Of a DNA stretch of 64,000 bases, positions 43,750-51,980 are shown one piece after another. Numbering within the stretch: position 1 is the first letter of the stretch; every line of letters starts with the position of its first letter. The position numbers and the translations under genes are program-made. Below the pieces are notes generated by a model that was given only the letters and a program-made list of their open reading frames with translations, was not told the origin of the DNA and did not search any database. This DNA comes from JALYGY01 sp963800975 (GTDB lineage: Bacteria; Actinomycetota; Rubrobacteria; Rubrobacterales; Rubrobacteraceae): the NCBI GenBank assembly GCA_963800975.1, contig CAWDDB010000013.1, positions 186,001 through 250,000 on the forward strand. Reading direction: 5' to 3'.

Positions 43750-44541
43750 TCATTCGGGCAAGCGAACCCCGAGCGCGGCGAGCATGCCGCCGTCCACCTT
43801 GTACTCGGCACCGGTGACGAAGCTCGCCCGGTCACTCGCGAGAAAGGCGATGATCTCGGCGACCTCCTCGGGTCTCGCTACCCTGCCGATTGGGTGCATC
43901 TTACCCCACTCCTCGACTACCTCCGCGGCGGTCCTCTCGCCCTTGAAGAGGTCGGCGGCCCACCGGAGCATCGGGGTGTCCACGCTGGCCGGGCACACCG
44001 CATTGACCCGGATGTTCTCCTCGGCGTGATCCAAGGCCATCGCCCGCGTAAGGGCGTTCACGCCCCCCTTGCTCGCGGTATAGGCGGCGACGTTCGTCTG
44101 CGAGGCCATCGCCTGCACCGACGAGACGTTCACGATCGCGCCGCCACCGCGCTTGAGCATCTCGGGGATCGCGAACTTCGCCGAGAGATACATCGCCTTG
44201 AGGTTTATCGCCAAGACCTCATCCCACGTCTCCTCCTCCGTCTCTACCACCGTGCCATAGCGCTGAACGCCCGCGCCGTTCACCAGCACGTCCACCCCAT
44301 CGTATTCCCCAACGGTGAATTCAATAAGGCCCTTCACTTCCTTCGCCGAGGTCACGTTTGCTCGCGTGCCTCGAGCCTCCAGACCCTCGTCGCGCAGGAC
44401 AGCGGTCGCTTTTTCGACCTGCTCCTCGCGGTCGCTACAGATGACCACCGAGGCGCCTTCTTGCGCCAGCTTCCGCGCCGCCGCGAGCGCTATGCCCGCG
44501 GCACCTGTGACGGCCGCGACCTTGCCGTCGAAGTCTGTCAT
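43750..44541 (-). CDS. SDR-family oxidoreductase (sugar/aldose dehydrogenase-like)
   Basis: A 263-residue short-chain dehydrogenase. Cofactor motif AAVTGAAGIALAAARKLAQEGASVVICS, structural NGAG (DVLVNGAGVQRY), catalytic Ser in IVNVSSVQAM and the Tyr-Lys pair YTASKGGVNAL. C-terminal EYKVDGGMLA. Lies between the dehydratase and epimerase-like genes; probably oxidises a sugar or sugar acid. Confidence 0.9.
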   Translation of the reverse strand: MTDFDGKVAAVTGAAGIALAAARKLAQEGASVVICSDREEQVEKATAVLRDEGLEARGTRANVTSAKEVKGLIEFTVGEYDGVDVLVNGAGVQRYGTVVETEEETWDEVLAINLKAMYLSAKFAIPEMLKRGGGAIVNVSSVQAMASQTNVAAYTASKGGVNALTRAMALDHAEENIRVNAVCPASVDTPMLRWAADLFKGERTAAEVVEEWGKMHPIGRVARPEEVAEIIAFLASDRASFVTGAEYKVDGGMLAALGVRLPE

Positions 44542-44544
44542 CCT

Positions 44545-45597
44545 CTACTCCTCTCTACGGTCCAACACCTCGACCCGCATCGAGAACTGTTTCTTCTCTC
44601 CTGGGCCGAAGCGGAGGGCCGTACCGTTCTCCACCGCCTCCTGGAGGCCGTTCGTCGGGTAGCTAGAGAAGGGCTCCAGCCCGATGTTGTAATGGCGTCC
44701 GTACCAGGGGTAAAAGCCAGAAGCCCCAAATTCTTGCCAGTACCACAGGTACGGCATCGTGTCCAGATCCCACTCAACCCTCAAGGTGAGCCCTGTCCTT
44801 GGGTTCTCGACCTCGTAGCGGCCCTCTGGGAGTTCAGTCAAGTAGAGCAACTCGCTTGGCGTACCTCTCGCGGGCAGGACGCTCAGATCCACCTCCTCGC
44901 CCGAAGGACCAGTAGCCGTAGGCCAGGCGTGGTGTTCGTTGCCCCTGACTCGGCGTTCCTCCGGGTGGATGGACTCTGCGTGCGGGATGACCGTGACGCC
45001 GTGGGGTAGCCGGATGCTACACGCCTCTTCCAAGAACGGCCGCCCGAGTGCCACGTGCTGCCCCCACATTGCCCGCACAGGCACCCCGCTCTCGTTCGTA
45101 GCCTCCTCCTCCACGGCAAGGGTCGTCTCCCTTGACCTCAAGCTCAGCTTCTTCTCTAGGTGGAAGGGTAGCTTTTGCCCTCGGACCGAGAAGCGGACCG
45201 CGACGGCGTTCTCGGTGTCCTCGACTAGCTCATAGTCCCACGGCAGGTTGGCGACCTCGCCGTGCTGCCCGAAGCCCGCGCCGAGGTACGAGGAGGGGGC
45301 ACCGCCGCTCGGGAAGACCTCTTGCCAGCCGCCGGGGTAGTAGTCTACGAAAGTGGCCAGGGGGTCCGGGGAGGTCGAGAGGTAAGAGGTCGGGCTTCTG
45401 ACGCCACCCGCCGTGAGCCAGACGAAGTCCGTATCGTGTGGCTTGTAGTTGAACTCGATGACATCCGTACCCTTGCCCGCGAGCACGCCCACGCGTAACT
45501 TCTCGTTCTCTAAGAACACAACCCGCATGCCCTTGTAATCGTATTCGAGGACGCGGGCGCCCCAGTTCCTTTGCTTCCGGTACATGCCAGTGCTCAC
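44545..45597 (-). CDS. Aldose-1-epimerase-like (galactose-mutarotase fold) protein
   Basis: A 350-residue beta-sandwich protein of the DUF4432/aldose-epimerase-like group: RVVFLENEKLRVGVLAGKGTDVIEF near the start, FVDYYPGGWQEVFPSGG, GEVANLPWDYELV, NESGVPVRAMWGQHVALG and YNIGLEPFSSYPTNGL. These proteins interconvert sugar anomers or related isomers. Separated by 3 bases from the SDR gene, so co-transcribed with it. Catalytic residues cannot be assigned with confidence. Confidence 0.8.
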   Translation of the reverse strand: MSTGMYRKQRNWGARVLEYDYKGMRVVFLENEKLRVGVLAGKGTDVIEFNYKPHDTDFVWLTAGGVRSPTSYLSTSPDPLATFVDYYPGGWQEVFPSGGAPSSYLGAGFGQHGEVANLPWDYELVEDTENAVAVRFSVRGQKLPFHLEKKLSLRSRETTLAVEEEATNESGVPVRAMWGQHVALGRPFLEEACSIRLPHGVTVIPHAESIHPEERRVRGNEHHAWPTATGPSGEEVDLSVLPARGTPSELLYLTELPEGRYEVENPRTGLTLRVEWDLDTMPYLWYWQEFGASGFYPWYGRHYNIGLEPFSSYPTNGLQEAVENGTALRFGPGEKKQFSMRVEVLDRREE

Positions 45598-45636
45598 AGC
45601 GCTCGCAATCCCATCCTCCCGTAGCGGGCAGCAACT

Positions 45637-47019
45637 CTACGCTAGCACCTGCCCCTGCAGGTCGGCCTCTATTTCCTCGAGACTGCGCCCCTTCGTCTCG
45701 ACGACGAAGTAGCGCACGAAAAGGAAGGCCAAGACTCCGATCACGGCGTAGCCCAGGAACAGGTAGCCGATGCCCACCGCCGAGAGGAGGATGGGAAACG
45801 TCAAGGACACCACGAAGTTTGCCCCCCAAAGGAGTAGCGTCGCCACGCCCATTGCGGCGCCGCGAATCCTCAATGGGAAAATCTCGGCAAGCATGACCCA
45901 CACAATCGGTCCCCACGACACCGCGAATGAGACGATGAAGCCCGCGAGGCACACCACCGTAATTAGGCCCACCAGTCCTAGTCCCTTTGGCTCTGGAAGG
46001 ACGAGCGACGTTATGGCTAAGATCGCCAGGCTTAGCGCCATGCCCAGGGCCCCCACTAAGAGCAGCGGCTTGCGCCCCACCCTGTCTATTAACCAAATGG
46101 CCACTAAAGTCATCGCCACGTTCAGAACGCCGATGCCGGCGTTGGCGAGGATCGCCGCCGAGTCGCCGAAGCCCACCTTCGTAAGGGTGGTTGGCGCATA
46201 GTAGATAATTGTGTTGATCCCGACGATCTGCTGGAGGATGGCGAGACCCATCCCGACCACCAAGGCTGGCCTGACCCACGGGGCGAGTAGCTCCCGCAGG
46301 CCTCCCTCCTCCTGGCGCTCCACCGACTTTATGTCATGGATCTCCTTCTCTACAGCATCCTCATCGCGGCTGCGCCTCAAAATCTCCCGGGCCTCCGGCT
46401 CGCGGTCCTTGGCTACTAGCCAGCGGGGAGTTTCCGGCATGAAGAGCATACCTACGAGCATGACAAGCGCGGGAACCACGGCGAGCCCAAGCATCAAGCG
46501 CCACCCTCCGGAGGCGGCCAGGGACAAGTTGACAATATAAGCGACTAGTATGCCGGTGACGATCATTAACTGGTTGAGAGAGGCAATAGCGCCCCGAATC
46601 TCGGTTGGCGCTAGCTCCGCCAGGTACAGCGGCACAATAACAGAGGCTGCCCCCACAGCTAGCCCCAGTACAACCCGGAAGAGGATTAGCACGCCCGCGC
46701 TGAGCGCCAAAGCAGAGCCTATGGCCCCGACGATAAAGGTGACAGCGGCGATGAGCACGAGCCTGCGCCGGCCTATAGCGTCGGCGAGTGGCCCCGCCAC
46801 GATCGCGCCAACCATCGCCCCCACCAGGAGTGAGCTGACCACCACTCCCTGCAAGGTCGGTGTAAGCCCAAGGTCTTTATTGATGTATAGCAGGGCGCCG
46901 GCGATGACCCCGGTATCGTAACCGAACAGGAGGCCGCCTAGGGCGCCGAAGACATAGATTAACCAATTGAAGCTGGTCCTGGTTCCCTCATTTGCATGGC
47001 TCGATCCTTGACTGGACAT
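45637..47019 (-). CDS. Sugar-porter MFS transporter
   Basis: A 460-residue member of the GLUT/XylE-type sugar porter family. FGALGGLLFGYDTGVIAGALLYI, GPLADAIGRRRLVLIA, YLAELAPTEIRGAIASLNQLMI, ILQQIVGINTIIYYAPT, GRKPLLLVGA and the C-terminal FVVETKGRSLEEIEADL are all family signatures. Probably imports the sugar processed by the adjacent dehydrogenase, epimerase and dehydratase. Confidence 0.95.
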   Translation of the reverse strand: MSSQGSSHANEGTRTSFNWLIYVFGALGGLLFGYDTGVIAGALLYINKDLGLTPTLQGVVVSSLLVGAMVGAIVAGPLADAIGRRRLVLIAAVTFIVGAIGSALALSAGVLILFRVVLGLAVGAASVIVPLYLAELAPTEIRGAIASLNQLMIVTGILVAYIVNLSLAASGGWRLMLGLAVVPALVMLVGMLFMPETPRWLVAKDREPEAREILRRSRDEDAVEKEIHDIKSVERQEEGGLRELLAPWVRPALVVGMGLAILQQIVGINTIIYYAPTTLTKVGFGDSAAILANAGIGVLNVAMTLVAIWLIDRVGRKPLLLVGALGMALSLAILAITSLVLPEPKGLGLVGLITVVCLAGFIVSFAVSWGPIVWVMLAEIFPLRIRGAAMGVATLLLWGANFVVSLTFPILLSAVGIGYLFLGYAVIGVLAFLFVRYFVVETKGRSLEEIEADLQGQVLA

Positions 47020-47142
47020 ACGATCTCCTTTCCCTGAACATCATTGAGCGAGGTCTCCCAGAAGGGGCCTGAACTTTCTCTGCAGGATCTGCGCTCAGAT
47101 CAAGCGACGTCCCCCTTCCACAGAGGTAAACCCCCCAGCTCG

Positions 47143-47913
47143 TCATTCGCTGAACTGGAACAGCGAGCAGCCGCCATCTACCAGCAGGGTTGAACCCGTC
47201 ATGTAGTTTGCCCCCTCCGAGCACAGAAATGCGGTCGCCTTCGCGACTTGCTCGGCTGTCTGTGGCTCCCCCAGAGGGATCACGTGCCTCACGCGGCGAG
47301 CGTATTGCGGCTCGTTCTCCATCTGCCACTTCGCCAGCCCCGCCTTCACTATGCCGGGGGCGATCACGTTGATCAGGATCCTGTGAGGAGCCAGCTCGCG
47401 AGCCATCTGGCGGGCGAGCATCCGGATGCCGGCCTTGGATACCGAGTACGCGGTAATCTCCGGCCATGGCACCTCCTGCACCCAGGAGCCGGTAAAGATG
47501 ATCCTCCCACCCCTGCCTCTCTCTACCATCAGCCGGGCCGCCGCCTGGCCGAGGTAGAAGCAGCCGGTGAGGTTGATATTCAGGTGCCTCTGCCACTGCT
47601 GGTCCGTGATTTCCAGAAAGGGCGCGGAATCCACGATGCCGGCGTTGCCGATCGCCACGTCGAGCGGATCCACTCCGGCTAGAACCCCTTCCAAAGCGTT
47701 CCGGTCGCTCACGTCGGCCCTGGCATATCGCACCACGCCCTCGGCTCCCGCTCCCTGCACCCTCTCTAGCCATGGCTCAGCTTCCTCGGGAGCCTTAACA
47801 TCGATGAGGGTTACCGAAGCACCCAGCCTCGAGAGCTCTGCACCCATCGCTGCGCCGATGTCCCCCGCACCTCCAGTAATCGCCACCCCAAGTCCGTGTA
47901 AGCTCCCCACCAC
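47143..47913 (-). CDS. SDR-family oxidoreductase, second copy in module C
   Basis: A 256-residue short-chain dehydrogenase: GVAITGGAGDIGAAMGAELSRLG cofactor site, AIGNAGIVDSAPF, catalytic Ser in IIFTGSWVQE, Tyr-Lys in YSVSKAGIRML, and TGSTLLVDGGCSLF near the end. Only loosely similar to the SDR at 43750. Likely another step of the same sugar oxidation route. It begins the leftward operon. Confidence 0.9.
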   Translation of the reverse strand: MVGSLHGLGVAITGGAGDIGAAMGAELSRLGASVTLIDVKAPEEAEPWLERVQGAGAEGVVRYARADVSDRNALEGVLAGVDPLDVAIGNAGIVDSAPFLEITDQQWQRHLNINLTGCFYLGQAAARLMVERGRGGRIIFTGSWVQEVPWPEITAYSVSKAGIRMLARQMARELAPHRILINVIAPGIVKAGLAKWQMENEPQYARRVRHVIPLGEPQTAEQVAKATAFLCSEGANYMTGSTLLVDGGCSLFQFSE

Positions 47914-48202
47914 AATCCCTATCGTTGACGTCCCCTAAACGGGGAGTGTACTGTAGTGTGATACGACCGGTAAAGCCTCTACCGGCATGAGGGGATGCGC
48001 GAGTGAAATCGGCGGTCTATTGCGGGCCTCCGGGGCGGAGAGGAGGCTCATGCAGAGCTTGTACATCACCGCTACCGCGAGCCCCGAGAAGGCCACTTGG
48101 CTCGACACGAACTCGCCGAGCTCGAGGCCACTCTCACGTTCCGTAAACGACGCCATGGCGGGAGCCGAGAGACGACGGCAGCAAGGGAAAGTAGACATCT
48201 CG
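47914..48202. other. Intergenic region between divergent module C operons
   Basis: ACCGGTA (47966-47972) and TACCGG (47980-47985) make a short hairpin/palindrome that could be an operator. The plus strand carries a scrap (ASGAERRLMQSLY) reminiscent of the end of a GntR-FCD regulator, but no frame holds together, so no gene is called. Confidence 0.3.
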
Positions 48203-49075
48203 ATGGAAACCGAATTAGACATCAGCTCGGCCAGGACCTACTACGATGGGCTACTAACCGAACCTCAACTCGACCACCCGGAGGGCCTCGCCGTACACCG
48301 CGACGGTAGCATCTGGTGTGGGGGCGAGCGTGGACAGATTTACCGTATAGAGCCCGACGGAAGCTCTATGGAGCAGGTCGCCTCTTCGGGCGGTTTCAGC
48401 CAAGGCATGGCCTTCGACGCCGAGGATAACCTTTACGTATGCGACCTCAAGCATGCGGCTGTAATGCGGCTCGACGCAAGGAGCGGCGCTCTTGAGAAGT
48501 TCGCCGACGGCGTCAACGGACGCGGCATAAAGATCTCCAACTGTCCAGCCTTCGACTCCGAGGGGCGTCTCTACGTCTCAGATAGCCACGCTTTCAAGAA
48601 GCCGGGGCCGGGAATCTTTCGTTTTAATCCTGACGGCTCAGGCGAACTCTGGTACGACGAGCCGATAAACTTCGCCAATGGCCTCGCCCTCTCTGCCGAC
48701 GGTCGATACCTCTACATCGCTGAGACCTTCGGCAACGCCGTCTTCCGTGTGGCCATAGGGGACGACGGTTCAGCAGGCATAAGAGAGGAGGTCGCCTCCC
48801 TCCCTGGGGTACTGCCGGACGGACTGGCCTTCGATACCGAAGGCAACTTGTACGTGGCGTGCTACGAGCCGAGTCAGGTGCTACGTATCTCCCACGATGG
48901 GGCGGTGTCGCGCTTGATAGGTGACGAGGAGGCGCACCTCTTCTGCCACCCCACAAACCTAGCCTTCCGCGGCAGCACCCTCTTCACGACCAACCTGGGG
49001 CGCTGGCACATAACGGTTGTCGAGACGACCACGGAAGGGTTGCCTCTCTACGGAGGTTACGGCAGCGGGCGGTGA
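48203..49075 (+). CDS. SMP-30/gluconolactonase-family lactonase
   Basis: A 290-residue six-bladed beta-propeller hydrolase that opens sugar lactones. LDHPEGLAVHRDGSIWCGGERGQIYRI, FSQGMAFDAEDNLYVCDL, NFANGLALSADGRYLYIAET (conserved Asn/Asp metal site), LPDGLAFDTEGNLYVACYEP and CHPTNLAFRG are propeller strands of the family. The start is set at METELDIS (48203); the longer frame from 47987 adds residues unlike the family. Divergent from the SDR operon. It supplies the lactonase step between sugar dehydrogenase and dehydratase. Confidence 0.88.
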   Translation: METELDISSARTYYDGLLTEPQLDHPEGLAVHRDGSIWCGGERGQIYRIEPDGSSMEQVASSGGFSQGMAFDAEDNLYVCDLKHAAVMRLDARSGALEKFADGVNGRGIKISNCPAFDSEGRLYVSDSHAFKKPGPGIFRFNPDGSGELWYDEPINFANGLALSADGRYLYIAETFGNAVFRVAIGDDGSAGIREEVASLPGVLPDGLAFDTEGNLYVACYEPSQVLRISHDGAVSRLIGDEEAHLFCHPTNLAFRGSTLFTTNLGRWHITVVETTTEGLPLYGGYGSGR

Positions 49076-49277
49076 GTAAAGCAGGCCATGCGCCCGGCAT
49101 CTTCGGCGCGCCACGAGGTTAGAACCTGTCCCTAATGTATCAGGCATCCTTGGTGTAATCACGATACGCAATGTGGAGAAGCGCCGAGCCTGCATGGATG
49201 TAAGCAGCAGGGCATGCTTCGGGTCATCGCGGTTCCCAAAGCGTGCGCCGCTAACCTTTGCCGTTTTATCCAATCTT

Positions 49278-49299
49278 GTGCAGCAACCGTGCAGCAACC
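49278..49299. repeat. Tandem 11-bp arm-type repeat, right end of module C
   Basis: GTGCAGCAACC occurs twice in direct tandem (49278-49288 and 49289-49299), 97 bp before the partial tRNA copy. The following bases (GTTTGCAGCTATTTTGCAAGC at 49351-49371) are homologous to the same interval at the right end of module A. Confidence 0.7.
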
Positions 49300-49395
49300 T
49301 GAGTTAGTCACCTGAAAGCACGGGAAAAGCATTGGACGGAGAATACGAGCGTTTGCAGCTATTTTGCAAGCATCAGAGGTCTCTAGCAGAGCGTC

Positions 49396-49447
49396 GCGCC
49401 GCCTTTGCACGGCGGAGGTCAGGGGTTCGAATCCCCTCGGCTCCACT
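49396..49447. repeat. Partial tRNA-Ala 3' copy (att junction C/D)
   Basis: Identical to 24398-24449 of the tRNA-Ala gene over 52 bases. It lacks the 5' part. The tyrosine integrase gene ends 95 bp to its right, and AATTTGCAGGTAAAAC lies at 49461-49476. Confidence 0.93.
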
Positions 49448-49517
49448 TCGGAAATATGTAAATTTGCAGGTAAAACAAGACGTTGAAGGTAGGTCCGAAA
49501 TGCACTCCGGGACCTTT

Positions 49518-49539
49518 GTACTGCAACCGTACTGCAACC
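49518..49539. repeat. Tandem 11-bp repeat between att core and integrase
   Basis: GTACTGCAACC occurs twice in direct tandem (49518-49528 and 49529-49539), next to the integrase stop codon. It is two bases per unit different from the GTGCAGCAACC pairs at the right ends of modules A and C. Probable integrase arm sites of module D. Confidence 0.65.
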
Positions 49540-49541
49540 CG

Positions 49542-50672
49542 CTACCGCAGCACATCCTCTAGTGCGCGTGTGGCGCTATCCTGCATGTCCGGCAGCACAT
49601 GTGAGTAGGTGTCGAGGGTTATGGCGATGGAGGCGTGCCCGAGCATCTCGGAGACGATCTTCGGATTGACGTTTCTGGCCAGCAGCAGTGTTGCGCACGT
49701 GTGGCGGAGATCGTGGAAGCGGATCCTCGAGAGCCTGGCCTTCTTGAGTAGGGGCGCGAAGTATCGCTTCCTGAGGTTTGAGGGGTTTACGAGCGTTCCC
49801 ATCTGGGTGGCGAAGACGAGTCCCTGGTCTCGGTAGAGGTCTCCGAGGCTCTCTATCTGCATAACCTGGCGTGCGAGGTGGTCCCTTAGAGCGTCCACTG
49901 CTGGCTCCGTGAGCCGCACAGTCCTGCGGCTGCGCTTCGTCTTGGGCTCACCCAGGAGCAGGCGCCCCCTGTGGCGGGTCAGCGTACGCCTCACCCGGAT
50001 CAAGCCATTCTCGAGATCCACGTCATCCCACCTTAGGCCTAGGAGCTCGCCCTGCCGAAGACCGGTATGGATGGCCAGCACATAGACAGCTTCGAAGCGT
50101 TCCCCACTGGCAGCCTCCAGCAGGCTCTTCACCTGCTCGCTGTCCAGCGGCCGTATCTCGTCTGGAGCCAGTCTCGGGGTCATGACGACCTCCGCTACGT
50201 TGCGGGGTACGAGCAACCACCCTACGGCCTGGTCGAGCGCCTTGTGCAGGACAACGTGGATCTTATGTACCGTGGAAGGCGAGAGTCCGCTGCCTAGTCT
50301 CTCGCGGTAGAAGCCCTGGACATGGGCGGGGTTAAGGGCCTTAAGCTTAATGCTGCCCAAAGAGGGTCTTATGTGGAGCCGGATGATCTGCTCGTGCCTC
50401 TCGAAGGTGCCCTTTCGTACCGTGTCCCTGACCGAGTCGTAGAGCCACCGGTCCAGGTAGTCGCCCACGGTCTGGTTCCTGGCGTCGAAGGCGATACCAC
50501 CCTCTTGGTCCGAGAGGGCCTTCGTCAACTTGGCTGCTACCTCCTGGCGAGTCTTGCCGTATACGGTCTTCCTCTTTCGCCCTCCGGCTGTGTAGACGGT
50601 GTACTGAGCGCACCAGCCACCATTCTTACGACGGTGAATGGTGCCCTCGCCGTTGCCGCGCTTCCTGCTCAA
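49542..50672 (-). CDS. Tyrosine-family site-specific integrase
   Basis: A 376-residue phage/ICE-type integrase. The N-terminus GNGEGTIHRRKNGGWCAQYTV is the AP2-like arm-binding domain; a SAM-like core-binding domain spans about residues 68-160. Catalytic residues: Arg206 (HTGLRQGELLGL), Lys244 (EPKTKRSRRT), His320 and Arg323 (HDLRHTCATLL), His346 (LGHASIAITL) and Tyr356 (DTYSH). The gene points towards the adjacent tRNA-derived core, the usual layout for tRNA-targeting elements. It is the only recombinase of this kind in the window and probably belongs to module D. Confidence 0.96.
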   Translation of the reverse strand: MSRKRGNGEGTIHRRKNGGWCAQYTVYTAGGRKRKTVYGKTRQEVAAKLTKALSDQEGGIAFDARNQTVGDYLDRWLYDSVRDTVRKGTFERHEQIIRLHIRPSLGSIKLKALNPAHVQGFYRERLGSGLSPSTVHKIHVVLHKALDQAVGWLLVPRNVAEVVMTPRLAPDEIRPLDSEQVKSLLEAASGERFEAVYVLAIHTGLRQGELLGLRWDDVDLENGLIRVRRTLTRHRGRLLLGEPKTKRSRRTVRLTEPAVDALRDHLARQVMQIESLGDLYRDQGLVFATQMGTLVNPSNLRKRYFAPLLKKARLSRIRFHDLRHTCATLLLARNVNPKIVSEMLGHASIAITLDTYSHVLPDMQDSATRALEDVLR

Positions 50673-50850
50673 CCCTGCACCTCCTGCTGGCCTGTATAAC
50701 TACATAGCTATATGTGAATAAAATATTTTGATAAATATAACATATAAAGGCAGGTATTTTGCATTTACGAGGGATAATTGCTTCAAGGGAGCAGAAAGAA
50801 GTCCCGACGCGGCTGGTACCCGCCCGGGACACGGCCCATAAGGAGTGCTT
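50673..50850. promoter_or_regulatory. AT-rich promoter/arm region upstream of the integrase
   Basis: A sharply AT-rich patch (about 50701-50765) in otherwise GC-rich DNA separates the integrase from divergent small genes. It contains GGCAGGTATTTTGCATT (50749-50765), similar to the TTGCAGGTA-type motif beside the att cores. AAGGAG at 50840-50845 serves the next gene. Confidence 0.55.
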
Positions 50851-51252
50851 ATGGACGAAGTAAGTGTAACCCGTGGTGCCCCATCCTCCACCAAGGCGAT
50901 AGTCGCCGACGAGGCGTTCTGCGCCCAGGTAGCCGCCCTCCTCCTGTGCGACGAGGAGCCCATACGCTACGCCTTCATCGGCGAGCCCGTCGAGGAGGTC
51001 TTGGAGATGGTCCGCTGGGCGCTCTCCCGCGAGGACCACGAGGGTTTCGACGCGGCAGCGGTCCTCACCGCCTGGGCGAAGAAGAGGGGGCGCGGGGCGT
51101 GGAACGGCAGGACCTCTCCAAGAAGGCGGGACGGCGACGGAGCCAAGGGGCTGGCAGTAGCGTTGGCGCGGATGTGGGCGGAGCACCCCGGGTCCCTCGC
51201 CGAGGCGATCCTGGCCCTGGAGCGCAGCCGCGACGCGAACGGGCGGTCCTGA
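50851..51252 (+). CDS. Hypothetical protein, module D
   Basis: A 133-residue protein with no recognised family. ATG 50851 follows AAGGAG. It is rich in Ala, Glu and Arg, with a helical segment VAALLLCDEEPIRYAFIGEP and a basic middle (RTSPRRRDGDG). First of four small same-strand genes beside the integrase, so likely part of the mobile element. Confidence 0.6.
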   Translation: MDEVSVTRGAPSSTKAIVADEAFCAQVAALLLCDEEPIRYAFIGEPVEEVLEMVRWALSREDHEGFDAAAVLTAWAKKRGRGAWNGRTSPRRRDGDGAKGLAVALARMWAEHPGSLAEAILALERSRDANGRS

Positions 51253-51253
51253 G

Positions 51254-51628
51254 GTGGCGTCCCGGAAGGCGGAGGTGCACCACGCGGCCCCGCGCTGCCT
51301 GCTGACCCTCCACGAGAGGGCCAACGGCGCCTCCCTAGACGGCGAGGGGATCCAGGCGTGGGTGGAGTGGGAGATAGAGGCCTCGCGATGGAGGGTGCCA
51401 GCCGAGATAGCCCAGAGCGACCTGGAGGCGCTGGTGGAGGCATCCGAGGTGGTGCTGGAGCGCAAGGCCCACCGCCTGGTCCACGCCTCGGATTGGCGCA
51501 GATGGGGCTCCAGGGGCGGCAGGGAGACCCTGAGGCGCTACGGCGCCGACTGGTTCGCCCTCCTGGCCCTGAGGAGGTGGGGGAGGATAACCGCCTCGGA
51601 GCTCGAGGCGGCGAGGGTGCTGAGGTGA
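51254..51628 (+). CDS. Hypothetical protein with HHAAPRC motif, module D
   Basis: A 124-residue protein starting at GTG 51254, directly after the previous stop. VHHAAPRCLLTLHERANG near the N-terminus has paired His and Cys residues recalling the beginning of an HNH-type domain, but the rest of that motif is not evident. YGADWFALLALRRWGRITASEL near the end is Trp-rich. Function unknown. Confidence 0.6.
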   Translation: MASRKAEVHHAAPRCLLTLHERANGASLDGEGIQAWVEWEIEASRWRVPAEIAQSDLEALVEASEVVLERKAHRLVHASDWRRWGSRGGRETLRRYGADWFALLALRRWGRITASELEAARVLR

Positions 51629-51710
51629 GGCGGGCAGCGTGGGGGTGTCCGAGCGCAGGCGTCGTCTTACACGCCACTAGAATCGTCCTTAACCAACAGG
51701 GGGGCGTCTG

Positions 51711-51980
51711 ATGGGCCTGCTCCCTCTAGGACGGGTCGTGGCCACGCCCGGGGCCTTGAAAGCCATCAGCGAGGCAGAGGCGAGCCCCTTCGACTACTTG
51801 ATCCGCCATGCTTCGGGCGACTGGGGAGAGCTGTGCGCCTTCGACCGCCGCCAGAACGAGGTCGCGCTGTGCGAGGGGGCGCGGGTCTTCAGCTCCTACG
51901 AAACCCCGGCGGGGGCGGTCTGGGTCATCACGGAGGCGGACCGCTCCGTCGCCACCATCCTCCTGCCTGAGGAGTACTGA
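51711..51980 (+). CDS. Small mobile-element-associated protein
   Basis: An 89-residue protein: RVVATPGALKAISEAEASPFDYLIRHASGDWGEL followed by WVITEADRSVATILLPEEY. This short conserved type recurs on plasmids and integrative elements (often called plasmid-related protein); its function is unknown. ATG 51711 follows GGGGGCGTCT. The stop overlaps the next ATG (TGATG). Confidence 0.7.
   Translation: MGLLPLGRVVATPGALKAISEAEASPFDYLIRHASGDWGELCAFDRRQNEVALCEGARVFSSYETPAGAVWVITEADRSVATILLPEEY

Larger units (their letters stand above)
24405..49447. mobile_element. Composite genomic island stacked in tRNA-Ala
   Basis: About 25 kb lies between the intact tRNA-Ala and the outermost partial copy of its 3' end. 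Internal copies divide it into module A (24449-37745), module B (37745-42357) and module C (42357-49447). An integrase starts a further module D immediately to the right. Gene content is catabolic (amine, D-amino acid, sugar acid) and includes many broken genes. This pattern is expected after successive site-specific integrations into the same tRNA gene. Confidence 0.85.

Noticed and set aside
47987..48202. N-terminal extension of the SMP-30 protein, or a GntR-FCD gene remnant in this interval
   Set aside because: No frame stays open with family-like residues; METELDIS at 48203 gives the standard lactonase length.
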